Assembly: GCA_016703265.1 (NCBI GenBank)
Contig: JADJCK010000001.1
Coordinates: 310,001 to 374,000, forward strand
Origin: a bacterium
Lineage (GTDB): Bacteria; Krumholzibacteriota; Krumholzibacteriia; LZORAL124-64-63
Length of the DNA stretch: 64,000 nt
Reading direction: 5' to 3'
Both the position numbers and the translations under genes were made by a program. This document shows, in pieces, positions 1 to 7,170 of the stretch. The stretch's first letter is position 1. Each line of letters starts with the position of its first letter. The notes beneath the pieces are model-generated. The model had not been told where the DNA came from and did no database searches. It saw only the letters and a list, made by a program, of their open reading frames with translations.

Positions 1-669
1 GAGCGTGGCCAGGAACGCGCGGAAGCCGGCCGCCGCTCCTTCGAGCAGCGGCGAGTGGAAGGCGCCGCTCACGTTCAGGGCGATGACGCGCTTGGCACCG
101 GCGGCCGTCAACGCCGGGCCGGCAGCGGCCACCGCGGCGACCTCGCCCGAGATGACGACCTGCGCGTCGGAGTTGTGGTTCGCCAGCACGACCACGCCAT
201 GCTGCGCGCCGACTTCGCGGCAAACTTCGGCGACCTTGTCCGCCCCCAGTCCCATGACCGCCGCCATGGCGCCGGGCGTCTCGGTGCCGGCGGCAAACAT
301 GAGTTCACCGCGGCGCCTGACCGCACGCAACGCGTCGGCCGGGCTGAGGGCGCCGGCCGCCGCCGCCGCACTGTACTCGCCGATCGAATGGCCGGCCACC
401 AGTGAAGGCACGATCCCGCGTTCACGCAATGCCAGCACCACCGCCAGCGAATGCGCGAGGATCGCCGGTTGTGCGTGGTGGGTTTCGGTGAGCGTCTCCA
501 GCGGGCCCTCGAACATGATGTGCGTCAGGCCGTAGCCGAGCACGCCGTCGACCCCGCGCAGGAACTCGCCGGCCGGCCCCTCCTGCGCCGCGAGGTCGCG
601 GGCCATGCCCACGGCCTGCGACGCCTGGCCGGGGAAAATCATGGGAACGCTGTGAAGCTTGTTTTCCAT
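1..669 (-). CDS. fabD: Malonyl-CoA:ACP transacylase, 3' end outside the window
   Basis: The product moves malonyl groups from CoA to acyl carrier protein, supplying the extender unit for fatty acid synthesis in the cytosol. The first 223 residues are present. They start MENKLHSVPMIFPGQASQ, carry the nucleophile motif GHSIGEYSA (Ser about residue 95) and the catalytic-His motif SGAFHSPLL (His about 205). The start is an ATG with GGAGG five bases upstream. The gene follows plsX by 28 bases; fabH, which often sits between them, is absent. The C-terminal third (usual length about 300-315 residues) lies beyond position 1. Confidence 0.95.
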   Translation of the reverse strand, partial: MENKLHSVPMIFPGQASQAVGMARDLAAQEGPAGEFLRGVDGVLGYGLTHIMFEGPLETLTETHHAQPAILAHSLAVVLALRERGIVPSLVAGHSIGEYSAAAAAGALSPADALRAVRRRGELMFAAGTETPGAMAAVMGLGADKVAEVCREVGAQHGVVVLANHNSDAQVVISGEVAAVAAAGPALTAAGAKRVIALNVSGAFHSPLLEGAAAGFRAFLATL

Positions 670-697
670 GGTGCCTCCGTTGGGGACGCTGCGCGAC

Positions 698-1687
698 TCA
701 GGCGCCGGCCGCGGCGAGCTTGCCGGGCAGGTCATAGCGGACCTGCTCCCAGGCCTCCCGCACGGCGCTGGCGATGGCGCGCGAACTGCTGCGCCCGTGG
801 GCGATGATGCTGACGCCGGAAACGCCGAGCAGCATGGCGCCGCCGTACACCTCGTACGAGAACTGGCGTCCGAGGAACCCGAGCACCGGCGCGAAGGCGG
901 CGCGTTCCTGGTCGGTCAGGTCGGGCCGCTTGCTGAGCGCGCCCATGAAACGGGCGAAGCCCTCGACCACCTTCAACGTGTTGTTGCCGGTGTAGCCGTC
1001 CGTGACGACGACATCGCAGGGCCCGAGCATGAGCTGGTTGCCCTCGATGTTCCCGATGAAGTTCAGGCCCGACTGCGACAGGCGCTCCCAGGTCTCGATG
1101 TTGACCTTCGTGCCCTTCTTTGATTCGCCGCCGATGTTCAGCTGTCCGACCGCAGGCGAAGCGACACCAAGCACCTCGCGCGCGAACAGTGATCCCATGT
1201 GCGCGAAACTGACCAGGTGGTCGGCCGTGCACTCCGTGTTGGCCCCGGCGTCGAGCAGGAGCAGTTCACCCTTGACCGTGGGGATGCGCGTGGCGATGGC
1301 GGGCCGGTCGACACCGGGCAGCCGCTTGAGGATGATCAGGCTGGCCGCGACCATGGCGCCGGTGGAGCCGGCCGAGATGACAGCCTTCACGCGGCCCTGC
1401 TTCTGGTCGGTCATGGCGCGCACGATCGGGCTGTCGGGACGGTTGCGGATGGCCGCGGCCGGTTCCTCGCCCATCTCGATATCCTGCGTGCAGGCAACGA
1501 CAGACACGGGAAGGCCCTCGACGGGCAGGCCGGCGAGGGCTTCACGGATGCGCGTTTCGTCGCCGTACAGGGCCAGGCGGTAGGGCGAAGCGGCGGTCAG
1601 GCCGGCGATGGCGCCGGGCACGACGACCTGCGGACCGTGGTCGCCACCCATGGCGTCGACCGCAATGACGGGCCTGCTATCGTCCAC
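698..1687 (-). CDS. plsX: Phosphate acyltransferase PlsX
   Basis: PlsX converts acyl-ACP and phosphate to acyl-phosphate, the donor for the first acylation of glycerol-3-phosphate in phospholipid synthesis. The 329-residue protein has the expected length. Its N-terminus VIAVDAMGGDHGP is the family signature, followed by ISAGSTGAMVA and LLLDAGANTEC. The start codon is GTG, with GGAGG eight bases upstream. The gene lies in the common rpmF-plsX-fab order, 137 bases after rpmF. That spacer is rich in inverted repeats, one of which abuts the ribosome binding site. Confidence 0.96.
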   Translation of the reverse strand: MDDSRPVIAVDAMGGDHGPQVVVPGAIAGLTAASPYRLALYGDETRIREALAGLPVEGLPVSVVACTQDIEMGEEPAAAIRNRPDSPIVRAMTDQKQGRVKAVISAGSTGAMVAASLIILKRLPGVDRPAIATRIPTVKGELLLLDAGANTECTADHLVSFAHMGSLFAREVLGVASPAVGQLNIGGESKKGTKVNIETWERLSQSGLNFIGNIEGNQLMLGPCDVVVTDGYTGNNTLKVVEGFARFMGALSKRPDLTDQERAAFAPVLGFLGRQFSYEVYGGAMLLGVSGVSIIAHGRSSSRAIASAVREAWEQVRYDLPGKLAAAGA

Positions 1688-1700
1688 GGAGCCGACCTCC

Positions 1701-1734
1701 CTGCCGGTGCGGGCCCCGACTCCGGCAGGGGCCC
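1701..1734 (-). promoter_or_regulatory. Interleaved inverted repeats before plsX
   Basis: Two pairs of complementary heptamers alternate here: CTGCCGG (1701-1707) with CCGGCAG (1722-1728), and GGGCCCC (1711-1717) with GGGGCCC (1728-1734). They cannot both form simple hairpins. The first pair directly abuts the plsX Shine-Dalgarno at 1696-1700. A switch affecting plsX translation or readthrough from rpmF is possible but is inference only; chance in GC-rich DNA is a real alternative. Confidence 0.35.
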
Positions 1735-1824
1735 AGCTGGCTGGACACTCCGGTGGCCCGGTTCAAGGCCGGACCGGGATGCTCCCGGCCCGGTTCCGTA
1801 TTGCCGCTTCCCGACGCCCGGAAG

Positions 1825-2004
1825 CTACTTCTCGACGACCAGGACTTCGCGGTCGCCGTAGTAGCCGCACTCGCGGCAGACGCGGTGGGGCAACCGCGGC
1901 GCACTGCAATGCGGGCACTTGTTCGGATCGGGCTTGGTCAGGTGCCAGTTGGCCCGGCGCAGGCCCTTGCGGGACTGCGAAGTCTTTTTGCGTGGGACAG
2001 CCAT
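1825..2004 (-). CDS. rpmF: 50S ribosomal protein L32
   Basis: This 59-residue basic protein of the large ribosomal subunit starts MAVPRKKTSQSRKGLRRA, the usual L32 start. It carries a zinc-type four-cysteine arrangement, CPHC then CREC, so it is the Zn-binding form. I chose the ATG at 2004, which has GGAGG seven bases upstream; a GTG farther upstream would add a non-conserved extension. It follows the YceD-family gene by 69 bases, the standard yceD-rpmF-plsX order. Confidence 0.97.
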   Translation of the reverse strand: MAVPRKKTSQSRKGLRRANWHLTKPDPNKCPHCSAPRLPHRVCRECGYYGDREVLVVEK

Positions 2005-2073
2005 GGAACGCCTCCGGTTACGAACGTACGACCGGCCGGGCCGGCACTTCACCAGTCTCTGTCATGAACCCGT

Positions 2074-2553
2074 TCAGGGCAACCCGGCCCACCGCGGGTC
2101 GATCGGTTCCTCGACGCAGCCGCAGGGCCCGTTGTTCAGGTCGGCGCCGCACGACGCGCACAGCCCGCGGCAGTCCTCACGGCAGACCGTCGACTGCGGG
2201 TACGCCAGGGCCGCGAACTCACGCAGCGATTCGGCAAGTTCGACCTCGCCGTCGCGCTGCAGGATCAACAGGGTCTCGCCCTCGGTTTCCTCCGAGTGCA
2301 CGTCCCGCAGGACCATGAAGTCCACCGGCACGTCCCAGTCGATCCGGAAAGAAGCCAGGCAGCGCGCGCACTCAGCTGTGCCGGAGGCCTGCAACGTTCC
2401 GGAAGCCAGAACGCGGCTCTCCAGGTTCTGGATCGTAAGTTCGCCGCTGAGCGCCGTTTCCGGCGCGCGGCCTTCGCCCAGCCCGAGCTCTACCGATCCG
2501 GAGAGTTCCAGCGTGCTACGGCCCAGAGGGGTCCTGTCGAGGTCCAGAATCAT
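2074..2553 (-). CDS. YceD/DUF177 family protein
   Basis: This 159-residue protein belongs to the DUF177 family, usually encoded next to rpmF; the family is linked to 23S rRNA accumulation in some bacteria and plants. The central motif ECARCLASF and a C-terminal cysteine cluster (CREDCRGLCASCG) are visible, the latter typical of many members and probably metal-binding. The ATG start lies behind a purine run, and a good -35 element lies about 55 bases upstream. It appears to be the first gene of the yceD-rpmF-plsX-fabD unit. The precise role is not established. Confidence 0.88.
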   Translation of the reverse strand: MILDLDRTPLGRSTLELSGSVELGLGEGRAPETALSGELTIQNLESRVLASGTLQASGTAECARCLASFRIDWDVPVDFMVLRDVHSEETEGETLLILQRDGEVELAESLREFAALAYPQSTVCREDCRGLCASCGADLNNGPCGCVEEPIDPRWAGLP

Positions 2554-2581
2554 GTCCGGTGCGCCTTTTTGCGAACGACAA

Positions 2582-2609
2582 ACCTTAATAGCGCCCCGGC
2601 GGGTGTCAA
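2582..2609 (-). promoter_or_regulatory. Sigma-70-type promoter for yceD-rpmF-plsX
   Basis: On the minus strand a perfect TTGACA (2604-2609) is followed after 16 bases by TAAGGT (2582-2587). An alternative -10, TATTAA at 2585-2590, would give only 13 bases of spacing. The block TTGACACCCGC-N-GGGGCG recurs at the promoter before the heptose kinase gene (8313-8341). It sits just after the probable ndk terminator and before the yceD start. Confidence 0.55.
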
Positions 2610-2611
2610 GA

Positions 2612-2631
2612 CCGGGCCCGGCGGGCCCCGG
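2612..2631 (-). terminator. GC-rich hairpin after ndk
   Basis: An inverted repeat with an 8-base-pair stem, one bulge and a three-base loop lies 27-46 bases after the ndk stop. It is followed by TCTTGACA rather than a U-tract, so it is terminator-like but not classical. Confidence 0.5.
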
Positions 2632-2657
2632 CCGCCCCCTGCCGGGCGGTCCGGAGC

Positions 2658-3059
2658 CTAACCGAAAATGAGTTTCAGTTCACGCGCCGCATCCTCGGGA
2701 TTGGCCGAGGCATGGACGGCATTGAACTGCAGCGATTCCCCGTACAGGCTGCGCACCGTGCCGACGGCGGCGTCGGCCGGGTTCGTGGCGCCGATCAGCG
2801 CGCGCAGGGCCAGGACGGCGTTCTCGCGCTCGAGGCGGATCGTGACCACCGGACCGCTGCAGATGTAGTCGCAGAGGTCCTTGTAGAAGCCGCGCTCGCG
2901 GTGCTCACCGTAGAAATCCTCCACCAGCGGGCGGTCGAGCGGCCGCATCGCCAGGCCGGTGATCCTGAAGCCGGCGCGGTTGACGATGGCCAGGATGTCG
3001 CCCACATGGGTGCCGGCGCGGACGATCTCGGGCTTGATCATGAAGTAGGTCTGCTGCAT
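2658..3059 (-). CDS. ndk: Nucleoside diphosphate kinase
   Basis: The enzyme transfers the gamma phosphate between nucleoside triphosphates and diphosphates through a phospho-histidine. The 133-residue length is a little short of the usual 140. It starts QQTYFMIKPE, has the nucleotide-binding segment GATNPADA, and carries the active-site histidine in NAVHASAN (about residue 116); most homologues read NAVHGSDS. The ATG follows an AGGAAG ribosome binding site. It lies downstream of sucCD, separated from sucD by a strong hairpin. Confidence 0.95.
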   Translation of the reverse strand: MQQTYFMIKPEIVRAGTHVGDILAIVNRAGFRITGLAMRPLDRPLVEDFYGEHRERGFYKDLCDYICSGPVVTIRLERENAVLALRALIGATNPADAAVGTVRSLYGESLQFNAVHASANPEDAARELKLIFG

Positions 3060-3109
3060 CGCTTCGTCTTCCTCTTTCGTGTCGCTTGCGGTCTTGCGGG
3101 GATTCGAGC

Positions 3110-3135
3110 GGGCCGGCCGAAGTATCGGCCGGCCC
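3110..3135 (-). terminator. Strong hairpin between sucD and ndk
   Basis: A perfect 11-base-pair stem (GGGCCGGCCGA with TCGGCCGGCCC) closes a four-base loop 30 bases after the sucD stop. No U-tract follows. It may terminate, attenuate or stabilise the sucCD message. Confidence 0.55.
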
Positions 3136-3164
3136 CTCGCTCATGACCCGGGCAGGGCGGCGCC

Positions 3165-4040
3165 CTACCGCTTCCAGATGCTCTTCAGGTGCGGCACGAT
3201 GTCCATCGGCCGCTCGGCCACCGGGATGCCGACGTCGTTGAGCGCCTTCTTCTTCTCCGCCGCCGTGCCGGTACCGCCGGAGACGATAGCGCCGGCATGG
3301 CCCATCCGCTTGCCCGGGGGCGCAGTCTGGCCGGCAATGAAGCTGACGACCGGCTTCTTGACGTGGGCCTTGATGTAGGCCGCCGCCTTCTCCTCCGCAT
3401 CGCCGCCGATCTCGCCGATCATCACGAAGGCCTCGGTGGCCGGGTCGGCATTGAAGGCCTCGATGGCGTCGAGGAAGTTCGTGCCGATGATCGGGTCGCC
3501 GCCGATGCCGAGGCAGGTGGTCTGGCCGATGCCGGCGGCCGTCAGCTGGAACACGACCTCGTAGGTGAGCGTGCCGCTGCGGCTGACGAGCCCCACGGGG
3601 CCTTCCTTGACGATGGAAGCCGGGAGGATGCCCAGCTTGGCAATGCCGGGGGCCAGCAGGCCCGGGCAGTTCGGCCCGACCAGGCGCACGCCGCGCTCCT
3701 TGAGGTAGGGCATGACCTTGACCATGTCGACCGTGGGCACGCCCTCGGTGATGCAGACGACGAGCTTGCAGCCGGCGTCGGCCGCTTCCATGATCGCGCC
3801 CGACGCACCGGACGGCGGCACGAAGATGACCGCCGTGTTGGCGCCCTCGTTGGCCACCGCTTCGCGCACCGTGTCGAACACGGGAACCTTGTCCTCGAAC
3901 TTCTGGCCGCCGCGTCCCGGCGTGCAGCCGGCCACGACCTTCGTGCCGTAGGCCATCATCTCGCGCGTGTGGAACCCGCCGTCGCGACCGGTGATGCCCT
4001 GCACCACGACCCGGGTGTTCTTGTCGACGAAAATCGCCAT
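3165..4040 (-). CDS. sucD: Succinyl-CoA synthetase, alpha subunit
   Basis: With SucC this enzyme interconverts succinyl-CoA and succinate with NDP phosphorylation in the TCA cycle. The 291-residue protein has the CoA-binding Rossmann start (VVVQGITGRDGGFH), the segment GPNCPGLL and the phospho-histidine motif GHAGAI (about residue 247). The ATG has AAGGAG upstream. It follows sucC after 56 bases, so the two are co-transcribed in the usual order. Confidence 0.97.
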   Translation of the reverse strand: MAIFVDKNTRVVVQGITGRDGGFHTREMMAYGTKVVAGCTPGRGGQKFEDKVPVFDTVREAVANEGANTAVIFVPPSGASGAIMEAADAGCKLVVCITEGVPTVDMVKVMPYLKERGVRLVGPNCPGLLAPGIAKLGILPASIVKEGPVGLVSRSGTLTYEVVFQLTAAGIGQTTCLGIGGDPIIGTNFLDAIEAFNADPATEAFVMIGEIGGDAEEKAAAYIKAHVKKPVVSFIAGQTAPPGKRMGHAGAIVSGGTGTAAEKKKALNDVGIPVAERPMDIVPHLKSIWKR

Positions 4041-4096
4041 GACGAAACTCTCCTTATGGGCAGCGGGCCGTGATGGGCCCGCGCGTTGAAGCCTGA

Positions 4097-5239
4097 CTAC
4101 GCACCCTTGCCAGCGAGCTCGATCGCCTTCTGGACCGCTTCGTCCATGGTCTCGGCCGGGTGGAGCTTCGTCTTGGCCAGCAGGGCGCGGCCCTCGGCCT
4201 CGTTCGTGCCGGTCAACCGCACGACGATGGGCACGTCGATGCTCATCATCTCGGTGGCCCTGATGATGCCGTTGGCGACGTCGTCACAGCGCGTGATGCC
4301 GCCGAAAATATTGAACAGGATGACCTTCACGGCCTTGTCCTGCAGGATGATCCTGAGGGCGTTGACGACCTTCTCGGGATTCGAGCTGCCGCCGATGTCC
4401 AGGAAGTTCGCCGGCTGGCCGCCGTAGTACTTCACCAGGTCCATGGTGGCCATGGCCAGGCCGGCGCCGTTGACCAGGCAGCCGACGTTGCCCTCCAGCT
4501 TCACGAAGCTGAGGTTCGCCTCGCGCGCCTGGCGCTCGGCGGGATCCTCGGCCTCGACGTCGCGCAGCGCCTCGTAGTCGGCGTGGCGATACATGGCGTT
4601 GTCGTCGAAGCTGACCTTGCCGTCGATGGCGTGGCCGATGCCGTCCGGCGTGAAGATGAACGGGTTGATCTCGGCCAGGCTGGCATCGGCGGCCAGGAAC
4701 ACGACGTACAGCTTCTGCATCGCCGAGGCCAGCTGCCGGGCCTTCTTGACGTCGCCCGGGCACATCTTAAGGCCGAGCTCGAGGGCTTCGTGGTCGAGCA
4801 GGCCGTAGCGCGGGTCGATGGCCAGCTTGAGGATGGCCTCGGGCTTGTCCTTGGCCACCTGTTCGATCTCCATGCCGCCCTCGGCGCTGCACATCAGCAG
4901 CACGCGCTGCGAGGTGCGGTCGATGAGCATGCCGACGTAGTACTCGCTGGCGATGTCCAGCGCGGGCGTGACCAGCACCTTGCGCACGATATGGCCCTTG
5001 ATGTCCATGCCGAGGATCTTCGACGCGTTTTCCTTCACGTCGTCGATCGTCTTGCAGAACTTGACCCCGCCCGCCTTGCCGCGGCCGCCGGTCAGCACCT
5101 GCGACTTGACCATCACCGGAAGGCCGAACTTGCCCGCCAGCGCGACCGCCTCGCCGACGGTCGTGGCCACGGAGCCCGGCGGAACCGGCAGACCGTGGCG
5201 AGCGAAGATTTCCTTCGCCTGGTACTCGTGGATATTCAC
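4097..5239 (-). CDS. sucC: Succinyl-CoA synthetase, beta subunit
   Basis: This is the ATP-grasp partner of SucD. The 380-residue protein starts MNIHEYQAKEIFARHGLPVP, the family start, and has LTGGRGKAGGVKF in the nucleotide-binding part, EINPF for metal contacts, and a C-terminal CoA-ligase domain with FLDIGG and NIFGGITRCD. The start is GTG with GGAGG six bases upstream. It is preceded by a strong hairpin at 5264-5292, so the sucCD unit probably has its own promoter, which I could not pick out. Confidence 0.97.
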   Translation of the reverse strand: MNIHEYQAKEIFARHGLPVPPGSVATTVGEAVALAGKFGLPVMVKSQVLTGGRGKAGGVKFCKTIDDVKENASKILGMDIKGHIVRKVLVTPALDIASEYYVGMLIDRTSQRVLLMCSAEGGMEIEQVAKDKPEAILKLAIDPRYGLLDHEALELGLKMCPGDVKKARQLASAMQKLYVVFLAADASLAEINPFIFTPDGIGHAIDGKVSFDDNAMYRHADYEALRDVEAEDPAERQAREANLSFVKLEGNVGCLVNGAGLAMATMDLVKYYGGQPANFLDIGGSSNPEKVVNALRIILQDKAVKVILFNIFGGITRCDDVANGIIRATEMMSIDVPIVVRLTGTNEAEGRALLAKTKLHPAETMDEAVQKAIELAGKGA

Positions 5240-5263
5240 GCACTTCCTCCCGGTGGGGGGTTG

Positions 5264-5292
5264 GCGGCCGGACGGGATCGCCGTCCGGCCGC
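5264..5292 (-). terminator. Strong hairpin before sucC
   Basis: A perfect 12-base-pair stem (GCGGCCGGACGG with CCGTCCGGCCGC) closes a five-base loop 29 bases after the upstream GTPase gene stops and 25 bases before sucC. No U-tract follows. It probably ends the upstream transcript. Confidence 0.6.
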
Positions 5293-5320
5293 TTCTGCCG
5301 ACATACTTCGGATGGTACCG

Positions 5321-6637
5321 CTAGCCGAGGAACCGGGCCAGCACCTGTTCCAGGTTCGGCGAGCCGATCTCCTGGAGCTCGTAACCCACGCGCACGGTGG
5401 GCTTGTTGATCTTCACGATGCGGGTAAGGTCGATCGGCGTGCCGATGACCACCACATCGCACTCGACGGCGTTGATCGTCGCCTCGAGGTCGGCCTTCTG
5501 CTCGTCGCCGTAGCCCATCGCCGGCAGCAGGGTGCCGATGTCCGGGTACTTCTCGAACGTCTCGGCCAGGCGGCCCTTCGCCCAGGGGCGCGGGTCCACC
5601 AGCTCGCCGGCGCCCAGGCGCAGCGCGGCCACCACACCGGCGCCGTACTTCATGTCGCCGTGCGTCAGCGTCGGGCCGTCCTCGACCACGAGCACGCGCT
5701 TGCCGGCCAGATCGACCGCGCCGGTAATGGTCAGCGGGCTCGCCGCGTCGATGATGATCACCTTCGGGTTGCTCTCGCGGATGTAGCCGCGCACGGCCTC
5801 GATGTTCTCGAACTCGGCCTCGACGACCTTGTTGATCACGACGACGTCGGCCAGCCGCACGTTGGTCTCGCTGGGGTAGTACGAGTTCTCGTGCCCCGCG
5901 CGGTGCGGGTCGGCCACGACGATGTGCAGGTCGCTCTTGAAGAACGGCGTGTCGTTGTTGCCGCCGTCCCAGAGGATGATGTCGGCTTCCTTCTCCGCCT
6001 CGCGCAGGATGGCCTCGTAGTCGACGCCGGCGTAGATGACGCCGCCGACGGCCACGTGCGGCTCGTACTCCTCCATCTCCTCGATGGTGCAGTTGTGCTT
6101 GGCCAGGTCGGCGATGGTGGCGAAGCGCTGCACGCGCTGGGCCTCGAGGTCGCCGTAGGGCATCGGGTGCCGCACGGCGACGACCTTCTTGCCCGCCTTG
6201 CGCAGGATCTCGCAGATGCGGCGGCTGGTCTGGCTCTTGCCGCAGCCCGTGCGCACGGCGCCCACGCTGATGACCGGCTTCGTGCTCTTCAGTTCGGTCA
6301 GGCGCTCGCCCAGCATCGTGAAGTCGGCGCCCGCCGCATTGACGATCGACGCGAGGCTCATCACCTGCTGGTACGAGCGGTCGCTGTAGGCCATGACGCA
6401 CATCTCGGCGCCGGTGCGGGCAATCAGCTCCGGCAGCGCGGACTCGTCCTCGATGGGGATGCCCTCGGGATAGTGCGGCCCGGCCAGCGAAGCCGGGTAG
6501 CGCCGGCCGTCGATGTCGGGAATCTGCGTGGCCGTGAAGGCGACCACATCGTAGGCGGGATTGTTCCGGTAGACGCAGTTGAAGTTGTGGAAATCGCGCC
6601 CGGCGGCGCCCAGGATGATGACCTTGACCCTGCTCAT
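5321..6637 (-). CDS. Cyclic 2,3-diphosphoglycerate synthetase-like GTPase
   Basis: The 438-residue protein resembles the family of archaeal cyclic 2,3-diphosphoglycerate synthetases, which also has many uncharacterised bacterial members. It starts VKVIILGAAGRDFHNFN, followed by a P-loop-like GAVRTGCGKSQTSR (about residues 127-140), ILWDGGNNDTPF as a likely metal or nucleotide contact, and VVVINKV, typical of P-loop NTPases. The bacterial role is unknown; osmolyte or phosphoglycerate metabolism is a guess. It lies between the heptose genes and sucCD, with a GAGG-type ribosome binding site before the ATG. Confidence 0.75.
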   Translation of the reverse strand: MSRVKVIILGAAGRDFHNFNCVYRNNPAYDVVAFTATQIPDIDGRRYPASLAGPHYPEGIPIEDESALPELIARTGAEMCVMAYSDRSYQQVMSLASIVNAAGADFTMLGERLTELKSTKPVISVGAVRTGCGKSQTSRRICEILRKAGKKVVAVRHPMPYGDLEAQRVQRFATIADLAKHNCTIEEMEEYEPHVAVGGVIYAGVDYEAILREAEKEADIILWDGGNNDTPFFKSDLHIVVADPHRAGHENSYYPSETNVRLADVVVINKVVEAEFENIEAVRGYIRESNPKVIIIDAASPLTITGAVDLAGKRVLVVEDGPTLTHGDMKYGAGVVAALRLGAGELVDPRPWAKGRLAETFEKYPDIGTLLPAMGYGDEQKADLEATINAVECDVVVIGTPIDLTRIVKINKPTVRVGYELQEIGSPNLEQVLARFLG

Positions 6638-6678
6638 GCCGTCCCCTCTGGATTCCGGCCATAACCGGAACGCCGCGG

Positions 6679-7170
6679 TCAGGGAAGTTGCCTGATCGCG
6701 GCGATGATCTGCGAGGTCGACCAGCCCGGCACCATGGGCACGCGCAGCACGCGACCCCCGGCGGCAAGGACTTCACGGGCGCCGACGATGTCGGCGTCCG
6801 CGTACTCGGACCCCTTGACGAGCACGTCCGGCCGGATCAGGAGAATGGTCTCCAGCGGTGTCGGTTCGGCGAATATGGTCACCGCGGAAACCGGTCGCAA
6901 GGCGGCGATAAGCGCTGCGCGGGCCGACTCCGGCAGGATCGGACGGCCCGGCCCCTTCAGGCCGCGCACCGAGGCGTCGCTGTTGAGAGCGACAATCAAT
7001 TCGTCGGCGCCGGCGGCCGCCTGCCGCAGGCTTTCGAGGTGCCCCACATGGACGAGGTCGAAGCAGCCGTTCGTGAAGGCGATCGTGCGGCCGGCCGCGT
7101 GGTGGGCAGCCGCCCAGCCCGCCAGTTCACCGCGCTCCAGGACCACGCCGCGCCCGGCCGGTGCCGTCAT
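6679..7170 (-). CDS. rfaE2: Heptose-1-phosphate adenylyltransferase
   Basis: The product adenylylates D-glycero-beta-D-manno-heptose 1-phosphate to make ADP-heptose for the lipopolysaccharide core. The 163-residue protein has the cytidylyltransferase-like fold signature FTNGCFDLVHVGHLESL, with HVGH as the nucleotide-binding motif, and a later GWSTSQII, the family ISTT-like motif. It corresponds to the C-terminal half of E. coli HldE. The ATG overlaps the stop of the kinase gene as ATGA, so translation is coupled. Confidence 0.92.
   Translation of the reverse strand: MTAPAGRGVVLERGELAGWAAAHHAAGRTIAFTNGCFDLVHVGHLESLRQAAAGADELIVALNSDASVRGLKGPGRPILPESARAALIAALRPVSAVTIFAEPTPLETILLIRPDVLVKGSEYADADIVGAREVLAAGGRVLRVPMVPGWSTSQIIAAIRQLP

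Noticed and set aside
4160..6664. Plus-strand open frame of 834 codons antisense to sucC and the GTPase gene
   Set aside because: Same reason: high-GC shadow of well-conserved minus-strand genes.
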